From Bacteroidota bacterium (GTDB lineage: Bacteria > Bacteroidota > Rhodothermia > Rhodothermales > Bin80): DNA of 39,152 nucleotides. Below are positions 27,114 to 36,258 of this stretch, piece after piece (positions within the stretch are counted from its first letter, which is position 1; each line of letters begins with the position of its first letter). Under the pieces are notes generated by a model. It saw only the letters and a program-made list of their open reading frames with translations, did not search any database and was not told where the DNA came from. Location of the stretch: positions 1 to 39,152 of the forward strand of contig JAPOTS010000096.1 of NCBI GenBank assembly GCA_026709065.1, written 5' to 3'. The translations under genes were made by a program, and so were the position numbers.

Positions 27114-28162
27114 ACCCTTTCCAGTTTGATCGGATAGGTCTTACCTGCATTCCATTGGCAAACATAAAGATTTTCATCTTTATCCACACATACATCATGG
27201 CAATGGTTGAATATTTTCTCTTGTTGCAACATGAGTTGTAGTTCACCATTTTCATATTCTGGTGCAGTGCCTCCAGGATTTGAAACAACACGATCGGTCT
27301 CATCAAGAATCGTTACAAACCCCGAATCAGGAGTCTGATTTAGATACCGAAGACGGGACCAACACACCCCCGAATATAGCATCTGATTATGTATGACGGC
27401 CCTGCATACGTAAGCACCTGGCAAAAAGATCGTTGAAAGATACTCGCCATCCAGTGTAAATTTTTTGAAAGCATTATGTCCACGACTGGTACACACCAAA
27501 GAGGGTATGTCTGGATTACGTAGATCAACACACACTCCATGAGCTGTCTGAAATTGATGATCCGCGTCTCCTTGGCCTCCAAATTTTCGGATATACTCTC
27601 CCCTGTAATTGAATTGTAGAATCCATTGAGACCCATACCCATCGGCAACATAGATATCCCCATTTGGTGCAACCGCAGTTTCGGTGGGATGGTATGGATC
27701 GGACTGGTCATATATTCCAAGTTCGTGCGGATGATTCAGTCTCATGATGACGTCACCGGTCAAAGTCGTCTTGACAACTTGCGGGTTACCATCAAAGCCG
27801 TTATCACAAATAAATAGCACATCTTCTCCGCCTTCATCCCAAAGTGTCAACCCATGTCCAAAGGGATATTCACTGCCCCAAGTATCTATAATTTTCCCAT
27901 CGGTATTGTAGATCAAGATGTTATTGCGGATATCATCTCCGATCATGAGCAAGCGCCCTTGGCGATCTTGCACCATTTCATGGCAATTATTTACGGGCAC
28001 GAGTGACGGATCCTGCTGCCCCCAATCCTTATGAACACGATATTGATAGTCCCCATGCCCAATAATTTCATCTGCCTGAGACATTTTACTGATGATGTTC
28101 ACTGGAAAAAATGTGAGCGCAGCGACTTGGGCACTCCTCTGAGTAAATTGACGGCGATTCAT
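27110..28162 (-). CDS. Tat-exported NHL-repeat beta-propeller protein
   Basis: 350 residues. The N-terminus MNRRQFTQRSAQVAALTFFP is a twin-arginine signal. The rest shows repeated blades with an NHL-like pattern (ETAVAPNGDIYVADGYGSQWILQFNYRGEYIRKFG; HEMVQDRQGRLLMIG; HDVCVDKDENLYVCQWN), so a six-bladed propeller like the lyase domain of peptidyl-glycine alpha-amidating enzymes is likely. Catalytic function is not shown. It is convergent with serine hydrolase copy 2, with overlapping stop codons. Confidence 0.82.
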   Translation of the reverse strand: MNRRQFTQRSAQVAALTFFPVNIISKMSQADEIIGHGDYQYRVHKDWGQQDPSLVPVNNCHEMVQDRQGRLLMIGDDIRNNILIYNTDGKIIDTWGSEYPFGHGLTLWDEGGEDVLFICDNGFDGNPQVVKTTLTGDVIMRLNHPHELGIYDQSDPYHPTETAVAPNGDIYVADGYGSQWILQFNYRGEYIRKFGGQGDADHQFQTAHGVCVDLRNPDIPSLVCTSRGHNAFKKFTLDGEYLSTIFLPGAYVCRAVIHNQMLYSGVCWSRLRYLNQTPDSGFVTILDETDRVVSNPGGTAPEYENGELQLMLQQEKIFNHCHDVCVDKDENLYVCQWNAGKTYPIKLERV

Positions 28163-28222
28163 GAGTGATGGGCTTTATTATGAAAATTATAACCCCAGCG
28201 TTACTGCTTTGGGGTATAGCGC

Positions 28223-28399
28223 TCAGTATTGGGACTTGTTGATCTTCGTCTTTCGATCTTTCAATAGCTCATCAAACGCTTGCCTGTACGTCATTCCCTT
28301 GAAGCACTCATCTGGAACAGGCTTATCTAACAGGTCGTCAAACGAGGGAGTAGATTGTTGTTGATCTTTCTGCTTATTGTTCTGGTTTGGGTGTTTCAT
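28223..28399 (-). CDS. Small hydrophilic protein downstream of the DNA methyltransferase
   Basis: A 58-codon frame beginning MKHPNQNNKQKDQQQSTPSF and ending in DELLKDRKTKINKSQY. It lies 34 bp after the methyltransferase stop on the same strand. The composition (an N-terminal Gln/Asn/Lys-rich stretch, then an amphipathic TYRQAFDELLKD helix) looks protein-like, but no family is recognised and no clear ribosome-binding site is seen. It may be a small partner of the R-M gene or a chance frame. Confidence 0.45.
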   Translation of the reverse strand: MKHPNQNNKQKDQQQSTPSFDDLLDKPVPDECFKGMTYRQAFDELLKDRKTKINKSQY

Positions 28400-28433
28400 G
28401 GGTTAGTTCACTTTTTATTATTCATGAATCATT

Positions 28434-30062
28434 TTAGAATAGCCAAGGAAGCATTTTCTTCCCTGTGTAAGGATCAGCAAGTGGTGGCATTAGGGGCTGT
28501 AGGTTTTCAAAGTGATTTTCAATTGACCATAACTGAGCACGCGGAAATTCCGTAACTCCAAATTTAATTTTTCCCTTTTCACCTATCGCCGAATGTGCAT
28601 TATGAGACTTAACAGAACTGAGCGTGATATAAACCCCCATGGCAGCTTTATTGGAATCAATTACGCCAAGAAAATCTCTTAATGCACTGGCGTGATGTTT
28701 CCCTCCTTTAACTTGTGCAAGTACCAGTTTGGAGTCATAATTATTTGGTCTCTGCAACAATATACCTCGTCCATCTATTCCTCCATCTCCAACCTGTTTA
28801 TCATTTGGAGCAATACCTGGAATCCGACAAACTGCCCACTTTTCAAAATCAAAAGGATTATCGCGGGCGAGTCTTTTTGCACCAAGAAGATCTTTGGGGA
28901 CTCCCTTAACTTCAAGAGCAATACCCTTCATGCGGTGACGTTCAATCAGGTTAATAGCATAGGGTGAAATATCAATGCCAATCCAATTGCAATTCAAATT
29001 ATGAGCTGCTTCAATCGTTGTACCACATCCACAAAAAGGATCAAATACAATTCCATCTTTGGGCAAAGAGGCCTGAATGATTCGCTCTACTAACTTAACA
29101 GGTTTTCGCGTAGGATAGTCTTTGATAAACTCGTTGCTGTCTTCCAGCGCTATGTCCGTCCATATGTCGTTAACCTTTGGCCCAGAGTTTGCAGCTTCTG
29201 CGGGACGGAATAGACGTGGGATGCCGTTTTTTGAAAATCGGATCAATCCCTTTTCGTTCAGTGCATCCAAACGGTCATGCACACCTTCAATATCCAAGTA
29301 TCCAGGTATTAGATTTTGATCCAACCATTCCGCGTAAGTACCTGTTTTGGGAACTGACCAATGTCTTCCTCTTCCAGATTCAGCAGGATCATAACCTTCC
29401 CAAGGCTTTCCAGATTCTCCTTTTGCTATTCCTGCTCCAGTTAAAGGAATGGTTTGCTCACCACCTACAACTAGTCCACCTTCTTCATATTGATTTCGCC
29501 ATGTAGCTCCTTTAGTGGCGTAGTAGAGAATAGAGTCTGAGATACGTCCATACCTGTTCCCGTCTCCTCGTGAAGTGGTTCGCTTCCAAGCAATATCATT
29601 CTGAAAATTGTGTGCGCCAAAGATACTATCCATGAGGATTTTTAGATAATGACTCATGGTAGAATCGCAATGTAAGTAAACACTCCCGATGGGCTTCAGA
29701 ATCCGTTTCATAGCAGCTAATCGCTCTGCCATATAGGATAGATAGGCTAACGCACCAGTTTCCCCAATCACTTCGCGAAACGCCTTAATTGCCCTGTGTG
29801 CAGGGTGGGCAGTAGCATTGGATAAATCTTTGACTCGCTGATAGGCTAACTCATCCCATTTCCACGTATCATGAAACGCCATAATTTGGGCAAGATGGGT
29901 TTTACTTTCACCATTTTTTGAGTCGGGATTAGGGAAAAAACAGTTGTAATTTGATTTGCTGTTGAACGGTGGGTCTAAATAAATCAGGTCAATACATGAA
30001 TCGGGAAACTCCTGCATAATCTCCAAGCAGTCTCCATAATACAGTGAATTGGGATGTATCAT
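28434..30062 (-). CDS. DNA methyltransferase fused to an Mrr-like restriction endonuclease domain
   Basis: 542 residues. Motif IV DPPF (30-33, YLDPPFNSKSNYN) comes before motif I FDPFCGCGTT (340-349), the beta-class order of amino-methyltransferases (N6-adenine or N4-cytosine). A target-recognition region lies between them. The C-terminus (about 405-510) carries GDGGIDGRG (D430) and AQVKGGKH (Q450-x-K452), the PD-(D/E)xK pattern of Mrr-type endonucleases. One polypeptide could therefore both modify and cut DNA. No separate restriction gene is adjacent. The recognition site cannot be deduced. Confidence 0.87.
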   Translation of the reverse strand: MIHPNSLYYGDCLEIMQEFPDSCIDLIYLDPPFNSKSNYNCFFPNPDSKNGESKTHLAQIMAFHDTWKWDELAYQRVKDLSNATAHPAHRAIKAFREVIGETGALAYLSYMAERLAAMKRILKPIGSVYLHCDSTMSHYLKILMDSIFGAHNFQNDIAWKRTTSRGDGNRYGRISDSILYYATKGATWRNQYEEGGLVVGGEQTIPLTGAGIAKGESGKPWEGYDPAESGRGRHWSVPKTGTYAEWLDQNLIPGYLDIEGVHDRLDALNEKGLIRFSKNGIPRLFRPAEAANSGPKVNDIWTDIALEDSNEFIKDYPTRKPVKLVERIIQASLPKDGIVFDPFCGCGTTIEAAHNLNCNWIGIDISPYAINLIERHRMKGIALEVKGVPKDLLGAKRLARDNPFDFEKWAVCRIPGIAPNDKQVGDGGIDGRGILLQRPNNYDSKLVLAQVKGGKHHASALRDFLGVIDSNKAAMGVYITLSSVKSHNAHSAIGEKGKIKFGVTEFPRAQLWSIENHFENLQPLMPPLADPYTGKKMLPWLF

Positions 30063-30580
30063 TGCTACGCTTCTCTCACCAAATCATTATATCAGAGTTG
30101 TTTTTCTAGCATGCCTTCTAACACTTTCTCTATCTGATCAATCGTATTCAAATAATAGTAAATTGTTAATCGGGAAACCATTACATTGTTCTTAGCTCTT
30201 TAAAGCTAATTCCTTAGCGGTAGGATCTCTCAGGTCCTTTTTTGACTTTATTATCAAGCCTCACTCTTGAGAGTCAATGCATGCGAAATATACAACAATT
30301 CTCAATACCAGTGTGCAGAGTTTGGTCTATAATTTCCATCTATATGATCTTGGGGTAATGTATTATTCTACTATCCCTTTATACCCATCATTAGATTTCG
30401 ATTGTTTCCATTTCTCCTTCCATTAGGATCTCTTGATGAGAATGGCTATGACAAGACATTCTCAACCCCACCCTGATCTGGTAATTATGTCATGACCGTC
30501 CAAATCAGTTTGAAATGTTAAAGTTGAGTATCCGAAATACCATGATTTAGAGAGTTTGATGAAATGGTTGATTTCAAATA
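30063..30580. other. 518-bp intergenic region
   Basis: AT-rich DNA upstream of the methyltransferase and downstream of the TPM lipoprotein gene. No tRNA, conserved ORF or strong hairpin is visible. Regulatory sites for the methyltransferase are presumably here but cannot be named. Confidence 0.4.
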
Positions 30581-31330
30581 TCAAAATGCATAATCAACGT
30601 CCAGATTCAATACACGAATCACAAGTGGATCATTTTCATCAATACGCCCCGTAAAGCCAATCACATCGTCAATGGAAAGGACAGGAGAATCTGCGGGAAC
30701 AATCAAACGTGCCTCAATGCCATCAGAATCCTGCACGATCACCTCATCTTCATCAAATCCAATGATGACTCCCTCGGTTGAAATAATCTGATTCAAGCTA
30801 CCGATGGAATCACGTAGTGTGTGCCCTAAACTGGTATAAGCAATCTCCCATGATACAGAATTAACGCGGCGCATTAATAGATCAAAGCCTGATTCAAACC
30901 CACGGCGGAAGTCACCATTAGCAAATAGATCCGCCATGATAATTTCAACTGAATCCAAAGCCTGAGAGGTAAATACCTCTTGGGCAATACCGCTTCCAAC
31001 TTCAATATGTACTAATCGATCTTCAATCAATAACAAGACAATGATACCATTATGAGTCTCTGTATTTCCTACTTCCCATGATTGGTACAAAGATTGGGCG
31101 AAGGATTCAACAGTCAAATCTCCGACTGACTCAAGTGTGATGCCAACAACTGCAACGGATGTGCTATCATAGAAATCTGACAATCTGTTGATGAGATCAT
31201 TTTCATCTTGGGGATCTAATACATTTGCCTGATCAACAATCCAATCGGGTTTGAGGATCGGAGGCTCAGACAGACAACCAACCGCCAGAATGAGTATCAG
31301 AGTGATTATACAATTCTTACATTTAGCCAT
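30581..31330 (-). CDS. TPM-domain lipoprotein
   Basis: 249 residues from ATG 31330. The open frame runs further upstream, but that part overlaps hisI and the chosen start gives a lipoprotein signal (MAKCKNCIITLILILAVGC, lipid Cys at 19). The mature part begins WIVDQANVLDPQDENDLINRL, followed by VAVVGITL, NGIIVLLLIEDRLVHIEVG and ALDSVEIIMADLFANGDFRRGF: the TPM (TLP18.3/Psb32/MOLO-1) fold. Its biochemical role is unknown. It lies in the same direction 94 bp after hisI. Confidence 0.8.
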   Translation of the reverse strand: MAKCKNCIITLILILAVGCLSEPPILKPDWIVDQANVLDPQDENDLINRLSDFYDSTSVAVVGITLESVGDLTVESFAQSLYQSWEVGNTETHNGIIVLLLIEDRLVHIEVGSGIAQEVFTSQALDSVEIIMADLFANGDFRRGFESGFDLLMRRVNSVSWEIAYTSLGHTLRDSIGSLNQIISTEGVIIGFDEDEVIVQDSDGIEARLIVPADSPVLSIDDVIGFTGRIDENDPLVIRVLNLDVDYAF

Positions 31331-31424
31331 CACAGCATCTACTTTTGATATAAGCACAGATAACAGACCGCCACGAATCCTGATGTTTTGATTGAGATGA
31401 TTAGACGATGCGTTCGCACAACTA

Positions 31425-31784
31425 TCAATCACTCGTAGCACAGTGAGGTTTAATTTCTCCAAAAAAACATGTTCTTGCTCCAGTATGGCAGGCACATCCT
31501 CCGCGCTGCTCCACCTGAAACAGTAATGTATCTGCATCACAATCAAGTCTGACAGTTTTGACAATTTGATAATTTCCACTGGTTTCTCCTTTGACCCAGA
31601 CACATTTTCTTGACCGACTCCAGTAGGTCATCAGACCAGTTTTCAGTGTTTGTGTCAATGTATCACGATTCATATATGCTAACATCAATACTTCTTGATC
31701 TTCAAAATCTTGAACGATCACTGGCACAAGGCCTCGATCATCAAAGGATACATCGTTGATATTTTTTTCCTCTAAATCATGCAT
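31425..31784 (-). CDS. hisI: Phosphoribosyl-AMP cyclohydrolase
   Basis: 119 residues that match HisI throughout: [39 protein letters not shown], the metal-binding DCDADTLL, and the zinc-cysteine segment [14 protein letters not shown]. It opens the ring of phosphoribosyl-AMP in histidine synthesis. It is the stand-alone form without HisE, and no other his genes are nearby, so the pathway is scattered in this genome. Confidence 0.95.
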   Translation of the reverse strand: MHDLEEKNINDVSFDDRGLVPVIVQDFEDQEVLMLAYMNRDTLTQTLKTGLMTYWSRSRKCVWVKGETSGNYQIVKTVRLDCDADTLLFQVEQRGGCACHTGARTCFFGEIKPHCATSD

Positions 31785-31880
31785 TTATTCAACTTAATTT
31801 GAGAATGAAATGGTTTAATAAAATGATAGCCATATGATCTTATCGAACTCTCATAGAATCACTAGTATTTGGGGGAATCA

Positions 31881-32765
31881 TTAATCATCAGTTAACTTCT
31901 GGATCTCAGTTTTTTTACGATTATTTCCAAGTGTAGCACCAGATTTGTCCTTCCATGACGCGGGTCCACTAGCGGGTTTACCAAGGCATACAGATGCAGC
32001 AGCCGATGGAGATTTAAAGTCCCAATCTCTTTTAAAAACAAGTTGATCCCCTGACTTTTGTAACACATCATCTCTTCTGAGTTGTTTTCTCAAATCATAA
32101 TATCCAGGTACTCCTTTTTTCATGCCTGCAACCTCATCTAGTCTAGCGATAGAGTCCTTTAAAACCATAAATCCCTCAGAAGTCTCAACTCCCTTAGCTT
32201 TGCAGTAGTCTTTTTCTACTAATTCATAGACTGTCGTGTTAACTTTTGTATTCTCGATAGACTCAAAGAATGAGATCCCTAAGACTGGAAGGATCGTCAA
32301 CAACTCGTCCATATACCCTTCCATTTCGGCTTGGTCCGCCTCGGAAAGTAGCGGCCTTTTGGGTGTAACTTTGTTTGCGAGACTAGACCGACCAGATTGA
32401 ACTGCTAATTCAAGGAGGCATGCCTCAAGGTATTTAATTTGGGCCTTATTTAATGGCGTTCCTCTGGTGGTGAATATAAATGTCTTTTGCCAAAATTCTT
32501 TTTTATCATCGGAGATATGGTAATTAAGACGCTCTCTAATTACATCCGCCTCACCTATATATAAATCAGGCAGTAGGCCTTCGTCATTTCCAACTAATAA
32601 ATACACCCCACTACTTGAAAATTCCTCACGATTCTTTGCCTGTGAATACCTTCCACGAGGAAAAACAATCCCCAAACCGTTCCAATTTGACTTCTCAACC
32701 AGCCGTAATCCGTCTGGAATTCCGTCAACTACAAGTATGTTAATCTTGAATGATCTTTGTTTCAT
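31881..32765 (-). CDS. GIY-YIG nuclease domain protein with DUF4357
   Basis: 294 residues. GVYLLVG (53-59) and LYIGEADVIRERL (68-80) are the GIY and YIG motifs with the following Arg, and E114 (YLEACLLEL) fits the catalytic Glu. The C-terminal SPSAAASVCLGKPASGPASW (about 250-270) is the DUF4357 signature, often found at the end of GIY-YIG or restriction-associated proteins. Stand-alone members of unknown target occur in many genomes. It is close to the R-M gene but separated by hisI and the TPM gene. Confidence 0.85.
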   Translation of the reverse strand: MKQRSFKINILVVDGIPDGLRLVEKSNWNGLGIVFPRGRYSQAKNREEFSSSGVYLLVGNDEGLLPDLYIGEADVIRERLNYHISDDKKEFWQKTFIFTTRGTPLNKAQIKYLEACLLELAVQSGRSSLANKVTPKRPLLSEADQAEMEGYMDELLTILPVLGISFFESIENTKVNTTVYELVEKDYCKAKGVETSEGFMVLKDSIARLDEVAGMKKGVPGYYDLRKQLRRDDVLQKSGDQLVFKRDWDFKSPSAAASVCLGKPASGPASWKDKSGATLGNNRKKTEIQKLTDD

Positions 32766-33270
32766 GATTTTAATTAGCCACTTGTGCTTGCATTAATGAT
32801 GATTGAAATCTCATTCAAAAAAAATACAATCAATCACCATTAGTACAAATCTTCATCGACTTTGATCTATAAATCTATTCAATTTCGGTAAACTCACCTA
32901 CTCTTGTAAGAAATAGAATGAAGTGTATTACAGGTATAGAGATTGATAATACCAAGAAATGAATCACTATGTTGAATCGGAATTGTTAAGGCTTTTCTAT
33001 TGTTTTCAAGATTCATTCAGGCTCTCCTATAATGATCATTCATTGATATGGAATGACTACGCTAATGAAATTCTGATCCGAATCATCAAGTGAACAGATC
33101 TCAATGAATACAGTAATCCTCAAGATGGGTTCTTTCTCCGTGATAAACCGACAAAATTCTTTCATAACCTCTGCTGTCTTACAATCCTCACTTAACATCA
33201 AAATGAATATATTGCAGGACTTAGATGTAAGTGATAGAATCCTAATTGAAACCACACTACTATTGGCAAG
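32766..33270. other. 505-bp AT-rich intergenic region
   Basis: Separates the minus-strand GIY-YIG gene from plus-strand yidD. A 71-codon minus-strand frame with a GTG start (33040-33255) covers part of it and reads somewhat like protein (CRFITEKEPILRITVFIEIC), but no family, ribosome-binding site or context supports it. Confidence 0.35.
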
Positions 33271-33531
33271 ATGTTAATGCTCCGAAAAATTTTTACCTTT
33301 CCGATACGTGTCTACCAACTTGTCGTGTCACCTCATCTTCCCAATGCATGTCGATACACACCTTCATGCTCCAACTATGCTATTGAAGCAATCCAAAAAT
33401 ACGGCCCCTTAAAGGGAATCATATTAGCCATCTGCCGTATTTTGCGATGCCACCCATGGGCAAAGCACGGCTATGACCCTCCTCGTTGGTTTGGTGAACC
33501 ACCTCAGCAAGTGATTGATGAACCCAAGTAA
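33271..33531 (+). CDS. yidD: Membrane protein insertion efficiency factor YidD
   Basis: 86 residues with the full YidD signature: [34 protein letters not shown] and RILRCHPW...GYDPP. A small, amphipathic membrane-associated protein that helps YidC insert membrane proteins. Start may be ATG 33271 or 33277. Its end overlaps the moaB-like gene. Confidence 0.95.
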   Translation: MLMLRKIFTFPIRVYQLVVSPHLPNACRYTPSCSNYAIEAIQKYGPLKGIILAICRILRCHPWAKHGYDPPRWFGEPPQQVIDEPK

Positions 33532-34018
33532 ATTAGATCATTCAATCAAGCTCAAATTTTCACTGATAACGATCAGTGATACCCGAACAACTAAAACCGA
33601 TCGTAGCGGTCCATGCATGGCACAATCTGTGGAAAATGCGGGACATCACATCGTTTCCCAACGTATCGTTCATGATGAACCAGATATGATCCAAAAAGCA
33701 GTTTATGCTCAATCAGGAATTGCGGATGTAGTCTGTTTGAGCGGCGGAACTGGAATCAGCCCCAGAGACCAAACCTTTGAAGCCATTGCCCCCATCCTTG
33801 ACAAATCATTACCCGGATTTGGTGAACTCTTTCGTATGCTCTCATGGGATCAAGTAGGAAGCCGAGCGATGCTTTCCCGGGCGCTTGCAGGAACATACAA
33901 AGACCTTATCATATTTGTGCTTCCTGGGTCCCCAAAAGCCGTTGAACTCGCCATGGATGAACTGATTCTTCCAGAAGCACATCACTTAGTCGCTGAATTG
34001 AATAAGCAGAATTTATGA
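33518..34018 (+). CDS. moaB: MoaB/MogA-type molybdopterin adenylyltransferase family protein
   Basis: 166 residues from ATG 33518, overlapping the yidD stop. Conserved features: [17 protein letters not shown] at the start, [14 protein letters not shown] (the nucleotide/molybdopterin-binding loop) and [16 protein letters not shown]. These fit the small MoCF-domain proteins that adenylate molybdopterin or belong to the MoaB branch. No other molybdenum-cofactor gene is nearby. The ATGA junction with the next gene suggests coupling. Confidence 0.88.
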   Translation: MNPSKLDHSIKLKFSLITISDTRTTKTDRSGPCMAQSVENAGHHIVSQRIVHDEPDMIQKAVYAQSGIADVVCLSGGTGISPRDQTFEAIAPILDKSLPGFGELFRMLSWDQVGSRAMLSRALAGTYKDLIIFVLPGSPKAVELAMDELILPEAHHLVAELNKQNL

Positions 34019-34617
34019 AATCCCACCTCATATTTATCGGTTTAATTTACTGGGCTGGATTTACAATTTCCCCCATTTCCGCACAAGAGGTGAGTACTAA
34101 TCAAGAACTCTATCAAAACCTTGGTCATGCATGCTTAGAGTCGATTCCCTCTTTCACGGACTCACTCATGATTGATCCTCCCGATGGACTTCCCTATCTT
34201 ACGAGTCACTTGATTCAGCAGTGGCAAGATCAAGACATGGTTTTGTTCTCTTATGATTCTACCCGAACCTACCAAGCCAACTTCTATCTATCCTGGGATA
34301 TGACAGATGCCTCAATCTCATATACTCGGGAGAGTCGAAAAAATTTTACCCGCACAGCAAATCTATCGATGGTTTACACCTTAATAGACCAAAATGGAGA
34401 ATTTATTGCTCATGAGAATTGCCAAAAATCACGCTCAGATACTATCCCGAAGTCTATAGTCTCTCACATAGAATCTGAACTATTTCCAGAAACCCAAGGC
34501 GAAATTCCTCCCGATCGCTGGGTGCGACGCCATCTGGAACCCGTCATAATTGCGACAGCGACTGCACTGGCCGCGTTTCTTTTCTTTAACTTACGAAACA
34601 GTAGTAGTGGCTCGTAA
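34015..34617 (+). CDS. Exported or membrane-anchored hypothetical protein
   Basis: 200 residues: signal peptide ([20 protein letters not shown], cleavage near ISA-QE), a beta-rich middle containing LSMVYTLIDQNGEFIAHENC, and a C-terminal hydrophobic segment (about 178-193, IIATATALAAFLFF) with a short polar tail. The family is not recognised. It starts on the moaB stop (ATGA) and overlaps the next gene by 11 bp, so it belongs to the yidD-nnr cluster. Confidence 0.75.
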   Translation: MKSHLIFIGLIYWAGFTISPISAQEVSTNQELYQNLGHACLESIPSFTDSLMIDPPDGLPYLTSHLIQQWQDQDMVLFSYDSTRTYQANFYLSWDMTDASISYTRESRKNFTRTANLSMVYTLIDQNGEFIAHENCQKSRSDTIPKSIVSHIESELFPETQGEIPPDRWVRRHLEPVIIATATALAAFLFFNLRNSSSGS

Positions 34618-36253
34618 GGTTGTATTTGTCATAATTCTGATCGTCTGCGGTTGCGCAGATCCCCGCCCACCAACTGGTGGACCACGCGATGAATTGCCCC
34701 CATCTATTGTGTCTACCGAACCCCCTAACGAAACAGTCAATACATCTCCCTCTGAAATCAGAATTAATTTCTCTGAGTTTGTCAACGAAGGTTCGTTCGC
34801 GCGGGCTTTATCTATTGTTCCAGATCCCCTAGGTAGACTGAGTTTTCGGTGGCGTAGACGATCTGTAACCATCCGACTATCGGAAGAACTACGAGATTCC
34901 ACCACCTATGTTATCACACTAAGTGACGAATTCCGTGACTGGCGTGGAGTTCGCCTTCAACGGCCATTATCCTTTGCATTCTCAACCGGCCCCGTGATTG
35001 ATCAAGGGCAACTAAGAGGACGAGTCATTGATGCTGTTCAGGGAATTCCAGTGGCTGGACTCACCATCTTAGCTTACCCTGCAAATGCCTCATTCAGTGA
35101 TCCCCCAGCCTATCAGACACAAACAGATTCGGATGGGAAGTTTGATATTCGCTATGTTAGGGAGTCAGATTTTGTTGTAATTGGGCTAACAGATTTGAAC
35201 CGCAACCTTTCACCTGATCCCCAAGAATGGTTCGCCATTGCTCCACAAAGAATCATGTCAGCAACTTCCGATACAAGCGGCCCTTATCTCGACTGGATCT
35301 ATACTCAATTAGATACTCTAAGACCAAAAATTGAGCGTGTACGCGCAATGACAAATCAACTCTTGGACATCCGTCTGAGTGAGGATGTGACTTTGACTGA
35401 TCTATCAAGAGATGCTTGGGAGATCTCAGACTCAGTGAGTCATGCCCCAATCACGGTCTATTCCAGTTATCAACTCACCTCTAATCCAAGGTCAATTTTC
35501 CTCACCGTTGATCCCTTAAAAGAAACGATCTATTCGCTTATCCCATCGTTAAGTGTTCAAGATTCTAGTGGAAATTCTATACTCACTGATACAGTTTATT
35601 TTAATGGTTCTAATAATATTGCCGACAACATCCCCAAATTCATTGAATTCTTAACAAAAAATGGAGAAACTCCCTACCAACTCGCACCATGGGAAAATCC
35701 TCAACTGGTTTTCAATCAATCTATTGAGAGAAAATTACTTGATAGCCTTGTTACCGTTGTAGATTCTACTGGCACACCAACCAATTTTGAAATTCAAACA
35801 CCCAATGGAACGACCTATTTATTAGCTGATCTCATTGAACCCGCTCAGATTTATCAGGTGTCTGTACAACAACCTGACAGCACCTATACCCGTTTGTTTG
35901 AGAGACTTGGTCCACGATCATTGGGGACATTGAGTGGTGTCACCTTACCCTTTGGTGATACGGTCTTGGTCGCTCTCACAGATGAAAATGGAAAAATCAT
36001 ATCTATGCAAAGGTCTGATTCGCTTGGACATTTTTCATTTCATCAGCTACCAGAAGCCCGTTACCAATTGCGTGCATTCATTGATCAAAATCAAAACGGT
36101 CAATGGGACGGAGGACAGATTCACCCCTATCAGGCACCCGAACCCATCACATGGGTCAACGACCCCTTTACGATTCGCCCTCGTTGGGATACCGAACTCC
36201 CCGACACACTCAGAATTAGAACACCCTCCTTTAGTCCAAATTTTGATCTCTAA
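34607..36253 (+). CDS. Ig-like (Big_5/SbsA type) domain lipoprotein
   Basis: 548 residues from GTG 34607, chosen because it gives a lipoprotein signal MARKVVFVIILIVCGC with Cys16. The sequence after it, PPTGGPRDELPPSIVSTEPP, is the N-terminus common to Bacteroidota/Rhodothermota Ig-like lipoproteins; the Big_5 domain covers about 28-125 and ends with LSFAFSTG. A carboxypeptidase-regulatory-like segment follows (LRGRVIDAVQGIPVAGLTIL, DSDGKFDIRYV). Near the end a second one reads RSDSLGHFSFHQLPEARYQL. Probably an outer-membrane surface protein of structural or unknown role. Confidence 0.82.
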   Translation: MARKVVFVIILIVCGCADPRPPTGGPRDELPPSIVSTEPPNETVNTSPSEIRINFSEFVNEGSFARALSIVPDPLGRLSFRWRRRSVTIRLSEELRDSTTYVITLSDEFRDWRGVRLQRPLSFAFSTGPVIDQGQLRGRVIDAVQGIPVAGLTILAYPANASFSDPPAYQTQTDSDGKFDIRYVRESDFVVIGLTDLNRNLSPDPQEWFAIAPQRIMSATSDTSGPYLDWIYTQLDTLRPKIERVRAMTNQLLDIRLSEDVTLTDLSRDAWEISDSVSHAPITVYSSYQLTSNPRSIFLTVDPLKETIYSLIPSLSVQDSSGNSILTDTVYFNGSNNIADNIPKFIEFLTKNGETPYQLAPWENPQLVFNQSIERKLLDSLVTVVDSTGTPTNFEIQTPNGTTYLLADLIEPAQIYQVSVQQPDSTYTRLFERLGPRSLGTLSGVTLPFGDTVLVALTDENGKIISMQRSDSLGHFSFHQLPEARYQLRAFIDQNQNGQWDGGQIHPYQAPEPITWVNDPFTIRPRWDTELPDTLRIRTPSFSPNFDL

Positions 36254-36258
36254 CCGCT

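Noticed and set aside
28161-28364. 67-codon plus-strand frame beside the propeller gene
   Set aside because: It is antisense to the small Gln/Lys-rich frame, which has better context, and its own sequence does not look protein-like.
31331-31603. N-terminal extension of the TPM protein
   Set aside because: It overlaps hisI on the same strand in another frame and precedes a clear lipoprotein signal; the start at 31330 is preferred.
33040-33255. 71-codon minus-strand frame upstream of yidD
   Set aside because: GTG start, no recognisable family, no clear ribosome-binding site and AT-rich surroundings; kept only as a note in the intergenic entry.
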